From NCBI RefSeq assembly GCF_000764655.1, contig NZ_JRGL01000006.1, forward strand, positions 1 to 64,000: a stretch of 64,000 bases of DNA, given 5' to 3'. Under the pieces are notes generated by a model. It did not search any database. It saw only the letters and a list, made by a program, of their open reading frames with translations, and was not told where the DNA came from. The stretch comes from Aeromonas aquatica (GTDB taxonomy: Bacteria; Pseudomonadota; Gammaproteobacteria; Enterobacterales; Aeromonadaceae). Below are positions 36,369 to 46,245 of this stretch, in pieces. Positions within the stretch are counted from its first letter, which is position 1, and each line of letters opens with the position of its first letter. The position numbers and the translations under genes were made by a program.

Positions 36369-38681
36369 ATGAAGCAAATCAAATCCTGGGCGCAGTACTA
36401 TGTCGACCTGATGACCAAGCTGGGGCTGGTGCGTTTCAGCATGTTGCTGGCGGCCTGCATCATCGTACTGGCGGTCTCCATCCAGATGGGGGTGACCCTG
36501 TTCCTGCGCGGCACGGTGGACATCGTCGACCTGGTGCGTTCGGTCTTCTTCGGCCTGCTGGTGACGCCCTGGGCCGTCTATTTTCTCTCCATCGTGGTGG
36601 ATCAGCTGGAAGATTCTCGCCAGCGCCTGAGCCGTCTGGTGGCGAAGCTGCAAGACATGCGCGAGCGGGATCTCGAACTCAATAGCCAGTTGCAGGAGAA
36701 CATTCACCGTCTCAATGCCCAGATAGCCGAGACCAACAGGGCCGAGACCCTGCGCCAGCAGGCGATCGAGGATCTGGAGAACGAGGTGTTCCAGCGTGAG
36801 AAGGCCCAGTTGCATCTGGGAGAGCGCACCGCCCTGCTGCGCTCCTTCATCGACTGCTCGCCGGATCTGGTCTATTACCGCAACGAGGAGGAGCAGTTCT
36901 CCGGTTGCAATCGTGCCATGGAGGAGCTGACCGGCCGGGTCGAGGCGGATCTCATCGGCCTGACTCCCTTCGATGTCTACAAACAGGATATCGCCAGCAA
37001 GGTGGTGGAGACCGACAAGCAGGTCTTCGCCAACAACGAGCCGCTCACCTATGAGCAGTGGCTGGAGTATCCGGATGGCCGCAAGGCCTACTTCGAGCTG
37101 CGCAAGGTGCCCTTCTTCGACCGCTTCGGCAAGCGGCTCGGTCTGCTTGGCTTTGGCCGGGACATCACCGAGCGCAAGCAGTATCAGGACAAGTTGGAGA
37201 AGGCGAGCCGCGACAAGACCACCTTCATCTCCACCATCAGCCACGAGCTGCGCACCCCGCTCAACGGCATCGTTGGCCTGAGCCGGATGCTGATGGACAC
37301 GCCGCTCGACCCCGTGCGGCACCAGCAGCTCAAGACCATTCACCTCAGTGCCGTGACGCTCGGCAACATCTTCAACGACATCATCGATCTGGACAAACTC
37401 GACCGCCGCCGGCTGGAAATCGCGCCGACCCGCATCGACCTGCCCGCCTTCCTCGACGAGCTGGAGACCCTGTCGCGCATCCAGGCGGAGCAGAAGGGGC
37501 TCTATCTGCATTTCGACAGGGACGGCGACATGCCGCAGTTCGTGATGGCCGATGGCACCCGGTTGCGCCAGGTGTTGTGGAACCTGGTGGGCAATGCGGT
37601 CAAGTTTACCGACGAGGGTGGGGTGACGGTGCGTTGCCTCTCCCACGCGTCCGATGTGCCGGGCAAGCTGGCGCTGCACTTCGAGGTGGAAGACACCGGG
37701 GTCGGCATCCCCCGCGCCCAGCAGGAGAAGATCTTCGCCATGTACTATCAGGTGCAGGGCAAGAAACACGCCACCGGCACTGGAATCGGCCTCGCGGTCT
37801 CCCGCCAGCTGGTGCAGGCCATGGGCGGTCAGCTCTATGTGGACAGCGATCCTGGCGAGGGCTCCTGCTTCACCGCCGAGCTGGAGGTGGACTGCGTCGA
37901 ACCTCAGGCCATCGAGCCGGAGCAAGAGCTGCCGTCCCTCGACATCCTGCTGGTGGAGGACGTGGAGCTAAACGTGACCGTGGCCTGCGCCCTGCTGAGC
38001 AAGCTGGGCCATGAGGTCAAGGTGGCACGGGATGGCGCAGAGGCGCTGGCCATGGCCAACCCGGATGACTTCGATCTGATCCTGCTCGACATCCAGCTGC
38101 CGGACATGACCGGTTTCGATGTGGCAGCCCAGTTGCTGGCGCGCTACGGCGACAGCCTGCCCCCCATGGTGGCGCTCACCGCCAATACCACGGGGGATCG
38201 CCAGTATTATCGGGATCGCGGCATGCAGGATGTGATCAACAAGCCGCTCGGATCCAAGGCGGTGCGGGAGGTGATAGGCCACCTGTTTGCGGATCTGGCC
38301 TTCGATGAGGCCGATGCCATAGAGGATGCGAGCAATCAGGATGCCTTGCTGGACTTGCCCTTCCTCACCGATTACGCCAGCACGGTCGGCAAGCCGATCC
38401 TGCTCTCCAGCGTCGACTTGTTCGAGAAGATGATGCCCGACTACATGGCGGTGCTCGATTCGAACATGATTGCCAAGGATCAGGCCGGGGTGGTTGAGGA
38501 GGCGCACAAGATCAAGGGGGCGGCCGGCTCCATCGGTCTGCGCCGCCTGCAACAGACGGCGCAGCTGATCCAGAGCCCGGATCATCCCGCCTGGTGGGAG
38601 AACGTGGAAGACTGGATTGAGACGCTACGCCGGGAATACCCGGGAGACATCGCTCGATTGCGCCGCTGGTTGCTCTCCTGA
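36369..38681 (+). CDS. arcB: Aerobic respiration control hybrid sensor kinase ArcB
   Basis: The 770-residue inner-membrane kinase has two TM helices (about 22-41 and 58-77), coiled-coil linker, PAS (about 155-270), HisKA with His292 (SHELRTPLNG), HATPase, receiver Asp574 (LLDIQLPDM) and Hpt His713 (EEAHKIKGAAG), the full ArcB phosphorelay. It phosphorylates ArcA when quinones are reduced. Cys180 is present (QFSGC), but the position of the second redox-active Cys of E. coli ArcB (Cys241) is Tyr241 (RKAYFEL), so the two-Cys switch may not operate in the same way. GGGGAGAAAATAACG precedes the ATG. Confidence 0.95.
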   Translation: MKQIKSWAQYYVDLMTKLGLVRFSMLLAACIIVLAVSIQMGVTLFLRGTVDIVDLVRSVFFGLLVTPWAVYFLSIVVDQLEDSRQRLSRLVAKLQDMRERDLELNSQLQENIHRLNAQIAETNRAETLRQQAIEDLENEVFQREKAQLHLGERTALLRSFIDCSPDLVYYRNEEEQFSGCNRAMEELTGRVEADLIGLTPFDVYKQDIASKVVETDKQVFANNEPLTYEQWLEYPDGRKAYFELRKVPFFDRFGKRLGLLGFGRDITERKQYQDKLEKASRDKTTFISTISHELRTPLNGIVGLSRMLMDTPLDPVRHQQLKTIHLSAVTLGNIFNDIIDLDKLDRRRLEIAPTRIDLPAFLDELETLSRIQAEQKGLYLHFDRDGDMPQFVMADGTRLRQVLWNLVGNAVKFTDEGGVTVRCLSHASDVPGKLALHFEVEDTGVGIPRAQQEKIFAMYYQVQGKKHATGTGIGLAVSRQLVQAMGGQLYVDSDPGEGSCFTAELEVDCVEPQAIEPEQELPSLDILLVEDVELNVTVACALLSKLGHEVKVARDGAEALAMANPDDFDLILLDIQLPDMTGFDVAAQLLARYGDSLPPMVALTANTTGDRQYYRDRGMQDVINKPLGSKAVREVIGHLFADLAFDEADAIEDASNQDALLDLPFLTDYASTVGKPILLSSVDLFEKMMPDYMAVLDSNMIAKDQAGVVEEAHKIKGAAGSIGLRRLQQTAQLIQSPDHPAWWENVEDWIETLRREYPGDIARLRRWLLS

Positions 38682-38721
38682 GCCGCTCGCCGATTGTCAT
38701 CAACGCCAAGGAGACAGACCC

Positions 38722-40086
38722 ATGTATCAGCGCCTGATCCCGTCACTGCGAATTCACAGCTGGGGCGAGGAGCCCCTGCTGGAGGCGACCGAACAGGATC
38801 GCGCGCGCATCGTGCAGGCCGCCCCGGTGCGTCGCCTGCAGCAGAAGACCCAGGTCTTTCCGCTGGATGTGAAGGCCTCGGTGCGCAGCCGCCTCACTCA
38901 TTCCCTGGAGGTGCAGGAGACGGGCCGCCAGATCAGCCGCCGCATCCTGGCCCTGCTGCCTGCCGGCACCGTGTGCGAAGGGGCCTTCATCAACCTGGTG
39001 GAGATGTCCTGCCTGCTGCACGATGTCGGCAACCCGCCGTTCGGCCATTTCGGCGAGCAGGTGATGAGTCAGTGGCTGACACAGGCGCTGGATGATCTCT
39101 TTGCCAGCGCCCATGACCAGCTGCCGAGCCCGCAGTGGGCCGAGCTGCGCCAGGACTTGCTGGTGTTCGATGGCAACGCCCAGAGCCTGCGACTGGTGCA
39201 CAGCCTGCACGAGCTGAACCTGACCCTGGGCCAGCTGGCGGCCCTGTGCAAATACCCGCAGCAGCCCCAGCCCGGCCTGCATTATGGCCAGCACCACGGC
39301 TGGACCAGCAAGCGTGGCATCTTCTTCAGCGAGCAGCCGCTCTACAGCGCCCTCGGCCAGAGCCTGGGGTTGGCACCGGGCTGTCGCCATCCGCTGGTCT
39401 ACATCATGGAAGCGGCGGACGACATCTCCTACTGCATCGCCGATCTCGAAGATGCGGTGGACAGACGGATCCTCAGCCTTGGCGAGTTGTTGCAGGCACT
39501 GCGCGGCGCCGATCAAGGGGACTATATGGCAGGGCTGCTGGCGGATGCCGGCGCCTCCGAGCGGGGTTTCTTCCCCCATTTTCGTCAGCAGCTCACCCGG
39601 GATCTGGTGATGCTGGCGGCCGATACCTATGTGAGCGAGCACGAGGCTGTTCTTAGCGGCGCCTATCCCCAGGCGCTGCTGCACGGTCAGGCGCCGGCGG
39701 CGCGGGTGCTCGATACCCTCAAACAGGTGGCCCGTGAGCTGGTGTTCATGCGCCCCGAGGTTGAAGCGCTGGAGCTGGAGGGCTACGCCGCCCTGCGCGG
39801 GGTGCTGTCGACCTATGCCTGCCTGCTGGCGCTGCCGGCCTCCCAGTTCGAGCGGCTGCTGGCTGGCAAGGGCGGGAGCGAGTTGTTCTTCGCCCGCCGG
39901 CTGTTTCACCGGCTCTCGGCCCGCCACCTCAAGGCGTACCGCTTGGCGGTGGCCACCGCGGATCCCCGCTTCGCCTCCGCGGCGGAGCAGGAGTGGTATT
40001 ACAGGGTGCGCTTGCTGCTCGACTACGTCAGCGGCATGACGGATACCTATGCGCTGGAGGAGTTCAGATTGTTGTCCGGGATCTGA
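38722..40086 (+). CDS. dgt: Deoxyguanosine triphosphate triphosphohydrolase (dGTPase)
   Basis: The 454-residue HD-domain enzyme hydrolyses dGTP to deoxyguanosine and triphosphate. The HD motif is visible as SRLTHSLEV (His60) and LLHDVGNPPFGH (His100, Asp101). AAGGAG precedes ATG 38722, 41 bases after arcB. Shorter than E. coli Dgt (505) but like the form in related genera; it might be annotated as deoxyguanosinetriphosphate triphosphohydrolase-like protein. Confidence 0.92.
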   Translation: MYQRLIPSLRIHSWGEEPLLEATEQDRARIVQAAPVRRLQQKTQVFPLDVKASVRSRLTHSLEVQETGRQISRRILALLPAGTVCEGAFINLVEMSCLLHDVGNPPFGHFGEQVMSQWLTQALDDLFASAHDQLPSPQWAELRQDLLVFDGNAQSLRLVHSLHELNLTLGQLAALCKYPQQPQPGLHYGQHHGWTSKRGIFFSEQPLYSALGQSLGLAPGCRHPLVYIMEAADDISYCIADLEDAVDRRILSLGELLQALRGADQGDYMAGLLADAGASERGFFPHFRQQLTRDLVMLAADTYVSEHEAVLSGAYPQALLHGQAPAARVLDTLKQVARELVFMRPEVEALELEGYAALRGVLSTYACLLALPASQFERLLAGKGGSELFFARRLFHRLSARHLKAYRLAVATADPRFASAAEQEWYYRVRLLLDYVSGMTDTYALEEFRLLSGI

Positions 40087-40128
40087 GAGGCTTCATCAGG
40101 CATCCCACCCATATGGGTGGGACAGATA

Positions 40129-40157
40129 TTGCACAACATTCGGTGTTTTTCTAGACT
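40129..40157 (+). promoter_or_regulatory. Predicted sigma-70 promoter for two small genes
   Basis: TTGCAC (40129-40134), 17-bp spacer, TAGACT (40152-40157). The first small gene begins 41 bases later. Confidence 0.5.
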
Positions 40158-40197
40158 GTGGCAACTTGTTCAACTTTCACTCGGTAAGGAGACGAAT

Positions 40198-40290
40198 ATG
40201 CAACATTCCATGTTCAACGTTGCGTTCGATCGCTGCATGAGCAGCGCGAAGATTCGTGCTCGTTATTTACCGCGTGGAGGGAACAGGTAA
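40198..40290 (+). CDS. Small basic protein, 30 residues
   Basis: MQHSMFNVAFDRCMSSAKIR then ARYLPRGGNR, net basic. TAAGGAG seven bases before ATG 40198 is a near-perfect ribosome-binding site and a good promoter lies just upstream, so translation is likely. It shares its transcript with the DUF1127-like gene, from which it is separated by a strong hairpin. Not recognised; a small basic Cys-containing peptide. Confidence 0.5.
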   Translation: MQHSMFNVAFDRCMSSAKIRARYLPRGGNR

Positions 40291-40302
40291 CACCTGCCTT
40301 TT

Positions 40303-40332
40303 CATCACCCGCGGTTATCCCGCAGGGTGATG
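40303..40332 (+). repeat. Strong hairpin between the two small genes
   Basis: CATCACCCGCGG pairs with CCGC-A-GGGTGATG around TTATC (12 bp, one bulged A), with no T-tract after it. A second, smaller hairpin CAGGT-AAC-ACCTG (40284-40296) overlaps the stop codon of the first small gene. These look like mRNA processing or stability elements rather than a terminator. Confidence 0.5.
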
Positions 40333-40373
40333 TCCTCTCTCCGGGAGAACCGCATGTTCAACTGGAGAATCAT

Positions 40374-40577
40374 ATGTCTATCGAACTCACTCTGCTGCGC
40401 ACCGTCGAATCCCTGGTTCAGAAACGGATCACCCGACTGGAGCGGCGCGTCAGCTACCTGCACCTTTCCCCGGCCATGTTGAAGGATATCGGCCTGGAAG
40501 GCATGAATGTGCAGGTTTCCCATGTGCGTGAGCGGGAATTTCAAACCGGCTTCCGCCTCGGGAATCGAATAACCTGA
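40374..40577 (+). CDS. DUF1127-like small protein
   Basis: The 67-residue basic protein carries the segment RRVSYLHLSPAMLKDIGLEGMNV, typical of the DUF1127/YjiS helix pair (LxxLSxxxLxDIGL). Family members of this size often have roles in RNA or phosphate metabolism but the function here is unknown. GGAG lies eight bases before ATG 40374, and a terminator follows at 40607. Confidence 0.75.
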   Translation: MSIELTLLRTVESLVQKRITRLERRVSYLHLSPAMLKDIGLEGMNVQVSHVREREFQTGFRLGNRIT

Positions 40578-40606
40578 GGTGAGGGGCCTGGCCCCGAACT
40601 CCTCGA

Positions 40607-40632
40607 TGGCAGGCCTCGGCCTGCCATTTTTA
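40607..40632 (+). terminator. Terminator after the DUF1127-like gene
   Basis: GGCAGGCC TC GGCCTGCC followed by ATTTTTA. It separates the small genes from the hybrid kinase, which must have its own promoter. Confidence 0.85.
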
Positions 40633-40719
40633 TATCCAGATGAAGGCGACACGCATTTATTAGTCGCACATTTAACCAAAAACTCTATGATCACCCCCCT
40701 GTTCGTATGGGAGTTCATT

Positions 40720-43700
40720 ATGTTGCGCCGTTGCTATCGTCTCATCTTGTTGTGCTGGCTCGCCTGCTGGAGCCTGGTGACGGCTGCTGCCACCGCATTG
40801 AGTCACGACAACCTGGCCCGGGCGGAGCAAGCCTGGCTCGAGTCGCGCAGCGAGTTGGTGGTGGGCATGCCGACGGTGGATTGGCCCCCCTATGTCTATA
40901 CCAATGGCCGGGGTGGGTTCAGCGGTCCCCTTGACGATTTTGCCGAGTTGGTGGCGAGCCAGCTGGGATTGACGCTGAAGTACCGGGGTTATCCCGATTA
41001 TGCCCGCGCCCAGCAGGCGCTGAACGATGGTGAAACCGATCTGCTGCTGGGGGTGGTACCGGAGCAGAAACCGCAGCAGCAGGCGTTGAAGACGCTGGAT
41101 ATCATGGGGGTGCCGCGGGGGATACTGCTTGCGCGCACCCAGACCGAGACCGCTCTGGACGATGCGAGGCGCTGGCGTTGGGTGTGCATACGGGGCTTTG
41201 GGGCCTGCAATGAGCTGATCCGGCTCGGGGTGAAGGATCACAGCGAGGCCGACAGTGTCGACGAGGCGGCCTTCATGGTGAAGCGCGGGCTGGCGGATGC
41301 CTATCTGGCAGACCTGCCGACCCTGATCCGCCTGCAGCATTTGCGTCAGCATGCCCAGTTGCAGGTGATCACGCCATCCTGGGTGCCACCCACCCGGCTG
41401 ACCATGGTGATGACGGCCAACAATCTGGGATTGCACAGCCTGTTGCAACGGGTGCTGGACTCCATCCCGGACAGCGAACGCAGGCAAGTGCTGGAGGCGG
41501 GCGGTGGCATCGATTATGGCCAGGTGCATGGCCCACGCCAGAACCTCTTCAACCAGGAGGAGCTGAACTGGCTGGCGCAGCACCCTGTGCTGAAGTATGG
41601 GGTGGCGCCCAACTGGCCGGCGATGAGCAATATCGACAAGCAGGGTCAGTTGGTGGGCTTTGTCGCCGATCTGCTGGACTTGATGAGCGCTCGCTCCGGC
41701 CTGCAGTTCAGCCTGGTGCCGACGCCGAGCTGGGGCGACACCCTGGCGCAGTTCGAGGCAAACAAGCTGGATTTCGTGCCCGCCATGACCCCGACCGACG
41801 AGCGTCGTCGATCCATGCGGTTTACCCCGAATTATGCCTTCATCAATCGGGTCATCGTAGGGAGGAAGGGGACGGATGAACTCTCCAGCCCAGCGGATCT
41901 GAAGGGACGCCGGGTGGGGATGGTGCGGGGATCTGTGGAGCAACTGCTGCTGGAGCGGGTCGGGGCCGTGATGGTCACCGCCGACAGCGACACCCAGCTG
42001 TTGCCGCTGCTAGACAGCCATCAGGTGGATTACACGCTGATCAGCATGAACACCCTGGGGCAGTCATTGCAGAAGGGGTTCAGCGATCACTATCAGGTGG
42101 TCTTCTCGGGCGATGAGCTCAGGGTCCCCGTTGCCATGGCGATACAGCAGCAAGATCCCATGTTGCAGCAGATCCTGAGCAAGGTGCTGCTCTCCATCCG
42201 GCCGGATGAGCTGGCCAGACTGGATCACAAGTGGCTTTCCCTGACCATACAGACGGGGCTGGATCCGAGCAAGGTACTGCTCTGGTCTTCCCTCGGAGGC
42301 GGTGTCTTCCTGCTTTGTGTCCTGTTGTCCGTGGGCTGGAACCGGACCCTGCGTCGCCAGATAAGCCAGCGACGAGAGGCGGAACAACGGCTGGAGGAAC
42401 AACTGGCATTCGTTCAGATGATGCTCGATGCACTGCCCAATCAGGTGGTGTTGACCAATGAGCGCCATGAAATAGCGATGACGAACTGGGCGTACCGACA
42501 GTTGTTCTTGCAGGGGGAGAATCTGAACGGCTCCTGCTATCTGTTGCTTCAGGATCGGCTACCCGAAGCCATTCGGGCCAGGGTTATCGAGGAGGATACC
42601 AGGGTCTGGGAGAGCGGCGAGGAGCTCAATGGCAGCGGTGAGATCCAGCTGCCGGATGGTGCGCTGCATCAGATGCTCTACACCAAGCGGCTGTTTGTCG
42701 GCCCCGATAACAAGCGGCTCGGGATCCTGACCGTGCTGACCGATGTCACCGAGCTGAAGCAGGCGCGCTCCGCTGCGCAGGAGGCGGAGACCCGGCTCAC
42801 CCAGATCACCGACAGCATGCCGGGCCTCGTCTATCAGTATCACTGGATTGGGCCGGGGAACGGACGCTTCCTCTATACCTCCCAGGGGCTCAAGGAGATA
42901 GTGGGTTATGACGAAGATCCGGTGCATAGCGGCGTCGTCGGCAGCACCATTTTGGGGCTGACAGGCCCCGCCCTGCATGACTTCGTTGCGACCGTTGAAC
43001 GGCATGCCAGAACCATGCAACCCCTCGATCTTGAGGTGGATATCATGCGTCACGGAACCCCCTGCTACCTGCAGATACGGGGCCATTTCGTGCATCAGGA
43101 GGGGCTCGAGGGGGTCATCCTGAACGGGGTGGTGCAGGACATCACCAGCCTGAAGCGACAGGCGCTGGAGCTGCGTCAGGCCAGAACGGTGGCGGAGGAG
43201 GCGATGCAGGCCCGTAGCCGCTTCCTCGCGACCATGAGCCATGAATTGCGTACCCCCATCTCCGGCATGCACGGCATGCTGGAACTGCTGCAGATGAGCG
43301 ATCTGGACGACGATCAACGCTATATGCTGCGCAACGTCTCGACCTCCACCAATCACCTGCTCTACCTGGTCAACGACATCCTGGACTTCTCCAAGATGGA
43401 GGCGGGCCAGTTGCAACTGCATTATCAAGTGGGCAGGCTCACCACCGTCATCTGCGATGTCATCCGTGGCCACGCCACCCTGGCCCATGGCAAGGGGCTC
43501 GGCGTGACCCTGGCCTGGGCCGCCGAGGTGCCGGATCAGGCCAGCATCGACGCCATTCGGGTCGGGCAGGTGATCTCGAATCTGCTCAACAACGCGGTGA
43601 AATTTACCGAGTCGGGGCAGATAGACATCCGGGTCGGTTATGACGACCATCGGCTGGTGTTTATCGTTCAGGACTCGGGGATCGGCATCCCCCTGGAGAA

Positions 43701-45003
43701 GCAGGCGAATCTGTTCATCCCGTTCAAGCAGGTCGAGTCCGACATCACCCGGCGTTTCGGCGGAACCGGGCTCGGGCTTGCCATCTGTCATCAGCTGGCC
43801 CAGAAGATGGGGGGCAGCCTGACGCTGGAGAGTCAGCCCGGGGTGGGGACCAGGATGACCTTCAGGATCCCCCTGAGCGAGTGCCAGTGGGATGTGCCGC
43901 CGCTGGCAGGGCAGGATTGGTGGTGGTTTGGCGAGGATGCTGTGCTGCAGTCGGTGATGGAACGGCTCGGCGCCAGGCTCCATCGACTGGAGCCCGCCCA
44001 GTGGCAGCCGTCGCTCGGCGGACGCCTGCTGGCACAAGAGAGTCACCTGGAGCAAGCCCTCGGCGGTGACTGGTTGCAGCATTTGCAGCAGTCCTCGCTC
44101 AAGGGCATAGTGCTCTCTTCACAGGAGGCGCTGCGTGGCCGGATGGGCTCGGATGCCTGGTGGCGACTGGGTCAGTCCCCGCTCTATCCCGACCTGTTGC
44201 TGGAGACCTGTCGCCAGCTGTCGGGGGAACGGGCGGCTCAACCGGTGCAGGCCTTGGGGGACAAGTTGCAGGGCCGGGTGCTGGTGGCCGACGATCACCC
44301 CGTCAACCGTGCCCTGCTGGCCCGCCAGCTCGCCATTCTCGGTATCGATGCCGAACTGGTGGATGATGGGGAGAAGGCGCTGCGCGCCTGGCAGGGACAG
44401 GGCTTTGCCCTGCTGCTGACCGATTGCCACATGCCGGTGATGGACGGCTATACCCTGACGCGCACCCTGCGAGCGGCAGGCGAGGAGGCGCCCATCATCG
44501 GGGTCACCGCCGATGCCTCGGAGGAGGCCAGCCTGCAGATGCAGGCCGCTGGCATGAACGACATGTTGTTCAAGCCTTATAGCCTGGAAACCCTGCGTCA
44601 GACGCTGGAGCGCTGGCTACCGACCGCCAGCTTGCCGTCGGGGGAGCCCGAGCCGCTCGTGCAGGCCAGGGTTCAGGAGCAGGGGTTGAACTGGTTATCC
44701 TTGTTTGGTGATGAGGGGCTGGCGCGTAGCATGGCGATGGAATATCTGGACTCCAATCGCCAGGATAGCGAGGACATGATGCGGGCGCTGGCACGCCAAG
44801 ACGCCCAGGCACTGGTGGAGACGGCGCACCGCATCAAAGGGGCGGCCCGCATGGTCGGGCAGCTCGCGCTGGCAGAAGAGGCGGCCCGGCTGGAGACGGC
44901 GGCCCGCCTGAAGCAGCTGGACAGGCTCACCGAGTTGAGCCAGACGGTACAGGCATTGATGGATTCTATTACAGGCGAAATTGGATTATGGCTCGATGAA
45001 TAG
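40720..45003 (+). CDS. BvgS/EvgS/VieS-like hybrid sensor kinase with two periplasmic binding domains
   Basis: The 1427-residue protein has a signal/TM segment (1-25), two tandem SBP_bac_3 (Venus flytrap) domains (about 40-260 and 285-510), a TM helix (VLLWSSLGGGVFLLCVLLSVGW), two PAS-like domains (about 575-690 and 700-830), HisKA His841 (SHELRTPISG), HATPase, receiver Asp1235 (LLLTDCHMPVMDG) and Hpt His1370 (TAHRIKGAARM). This is the BvgS/EvgS architecture for sensing a small periplasmic ligand. GGGAG precedes ATG 40720. It overlaps the next gene, a REC-EAL protein, its probable phosphoryl target. Ligand unknown. Confidence 0.92.
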   Translation: MLRRCYRLILLCWLACWSLVTAAATALSHDNLARAEQAWLESRSELVVGMPTVDWPPYVYTNGRGGFSGPLDDFAELVASQLGLTLKYRGYPDYARAQQALNDGETDLLLGVVPEQKPQQQALKTLDIMGVPRGILLARTQTETALDDARRWRWVCIRGFGACNELIRLGVKDHSEADSVDEAAFMVKRGLADAYLADLPTLIRLQHLRQHAQLQVITPSWVPPTRLTMVMTANNLGLHSLLQRVLDSIPDSERRQVLEAGGGIDYGQVHGPRQNLFNQEELNWLAQHPVLKYGVAPNWPAMSNIDKQGQLVGFVADLLDLMSARSGLQFSLVPTPSWGDTLAQFEANKLDFVPAMTPTDERRRSMRFTPNYAFINRVIVGRKGTDELSSPADLKGRRVGMVRGSVEQLLLERVGAVMVTADSDTQLLPLLDSHQVDYTLISMNTLGQSLQKGFSDHYQVVFSGDELRVPVAMAIQQQDPMLQQILSKVLLSIRPDELARLDHKWLSLTIQTGLDPSKVLLWSSLGGGVFLLCVLLSVGWNRTLRRQISQRREAEQRLEEQLAFVQMMLDALPNQVVLTNERHEIAMTNWAYRQLFLQGENLNGSCYLLLQDRLPEAIRARVIEEDTRVWESGEELNGSGEIQLPDGALHQMLYTKRLFVGPDNKRLGILTVLTDVTELKQARSAAQEAETRLTQITDSMPGLVYQYHWIGPGNGRFLYTSQGLKEIVGYDEDPVHSGVVGSTILGLTGPALHDFVATVERHARTMQPLDLEVDIMRHGTPCYLQIRGHFVHQEGLEGVILNGVVQDITSLKRQALELRQARTVAEEAMQARSRFLATMSHELRTPISGMHGMLELLQMSDLDDDQRYMLRNVSTSTNHLLYLVNDILDFSKMEAGQLQLHYQVGRLTTVICDVIRGHATLAHGKGLGVTLAWAAEVPDQASIDAIRVGQVISNLLNNAVKFTESGQIDIRVGYDDHRLVFIVQDSGIGIPLEKQANLFIPFKQVESDITRRFGGTGLGLAICHQLAQKMGGSLTLESQPGVGTRMTFRIPLSECQWDVPPLAGQDWWWFGEDAVLQSVMERLGARLHRLEPAQWQPSLGGRLLAQESHLEQALGGDWLQHLQQSSLKGIVLSSQEALRGRMGSDAWWRLGQSPLYPDLLLETCRQLSGERAAQPVQALGDKLQGRVLVADDHPVNRALLARQLAILGIDAELVDDGEKALRAWQGQGFALLLTDCHMPVMDGYTLTRTLRAAGEEAPIIGVTADASEEASLQMQAAGMNDMLFKPYSLETLRQTLERWLPTASLPSGEPEPLVQARVQEQGLNWLSLFGDEGLARSMAMEYLDSNRQDSEDMMRALARQDAQALVETAHRIKGAARMVGQLALAEEAARLETAARLKQLDRLTELSQTVQALMDSITGEIGLWLDE

Positions 45004-46207
45004 CACAGGGAATAATTTGGCAATCATGGTGGTGGAAGATCACAACTTCCAGCGCAAGGCCCTGATGCACCAGATCCGCGGACTCGGCTACGGCAATCTG
45101 CTGGAGGCGCAGGATGGGGAGGAGGCGCTGGCGCTGTGTCAGTATCACCAGGTTGATATTCTGTTTTGCGATCTGCGCATGCCCGGCATGGATGGCATGG
45201 CCCTGTTGCGCCGGCTTTCGCTTGGGGGATTTCGTGGTGGCATCATCTTGTGCAGTGCGCTGGAAGACGACGTGGTCGATGCCGTGCTGCGCATGAGCAG
45301 CGCCTACGGCCTGCAGGTGCTGGGGCGCATAGACAAACCCGCGAGCCATCAGCAGATCAAGCAGATGATCGGTGCCTGGCGGCCCCAGTTGGTACACAGT
45401 CAGAAGGAAGATGGCCACAGCCTGACGCTGGATGAGCTCAGCCAGGCGCTGGAGCAGGATCAACTGCTGCCCTGGTATCAACCCAAGGTGAGCTTTGGTA
45501 CCGGTCAGTGGGTCGGCATGGAGGCGCTCGCCCGCTGGCAGCACCCGAAATACGGGCTCATCTCCCCGGCCCGCTTCATTCCGCTGGCAGAGCACCACGG
45601 GCTCATCGATCCGCTGACCGAGCTCATCATCAGCAAGTCTCTGCGCGATGGCCATCTGTGGGAACAGACCGGGCTTTCCCTCAACCTGTCGATGAACCTC
45701 TCCACCACCTCGCTGATCGAAGGGGATCTGTGCAACACCCTGCTCAACCACTGTCAGCGCTGGAGCATCAACCCTGAGCTGATTACCCTGGAGGTGACCG
45801 AGAGCGCCTTCGTCAAGGATCTGGGGAAGTCGCTCGAGGTGCTGACGCGGCTGCGCATGCACGGTTTTGGCCTTTCCATCGACGACTTCGGCACAGGTTA
45901 CTCCTCCATGCAGCAGCTGGCCCTGTTGCCTTTCACCGAGTTGAAGCTTGACAGATCCTTCGTGGATCGCTGCTATGAAGATCCCTCCCGGCTCGCCATC
46001 ATAGAGTCGAGCATCGAGCTGGCCCGCAAGCTGGGGCTCAAGTCGGTGGCCGAGGGGGTCGAGGATGAACCCACCTGGCAGCTGCTGGCCAGGCTGGGAT
46101 GTGATCAGTGCCAAGGCTTCTTCTCCGCCCGGCCCATGCCGCGCGATCAACTGCTGGAGTGGCATCGCACCTGGCTGGACCGATTACCGGCGCTGATCAA
46201 GCATTAA
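44996..46207 (+). CDS. Response regulator with EAL c-di-GMP phosphodiesterase domain
   Basis: The 403-residue protein has an N-terminal receiver (MVVEDHNF; phospho-acceptor Asp in [11 protein letters not shown]) and an EAL domain with intact catalytic motifs ([37 protein letters not shown]). It should degrade c-di-GMP when phosphorylated. Unlike V. cholerae VieA it has no C-terminal DNA-binding domain. Its ATG lies inside the end of the kinase gene (8-base overlap), so the pair is translationally coupled; the ribosome-binding site is weak. Confidence 0.93.
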   Translation: MNSTGNNLAIMVVEDHNFQRKALMHQIRGLGYGNLLEAQDGEEALALCQYHQVDILFCDLRMPGMDGMALLRRLSLGGFRGGIILCSALEDDVVDAVLRMSSAYGLQVLGRIDKPASHQQIKQMIGAWRPQLVHSQKEDGHSLTLDELSQALEQDQLLPWYQPKVSFGTGQWVGMEALARWQHPKYGLISPARFIPLAEHHGLIDPLTELIISKSLRDGHLWEQTGLSLNLSMNLSTTSLIEGDLCNTLLNHCQRWSINPELITLEVTESAFVKDLGKSLEVLTRLRMHGFGLSIDDFGTGYSSMQQLALLPFTELKLDRSFVDRCYEDPSRLAIIESSIELARKLGLKSVAEGVEDEPTWQLLARLGCDQCQGFFSARPMPRDQLLEWHRTWLDRLPALIKH

Positions 46208-46245
46208 ACCCTGGGCAGGATGCCCGCAGTGGAACAAGGACGTTT

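Noticed and set aside
40353..40480. An alternative frame starting ATGTTCAACTGG ahead of the DUF1127-like gene
   Set aside because: It ends in an unrecognisable Cys/Ser/Pro-rich peptide out of frame with the DUF1127 protein.
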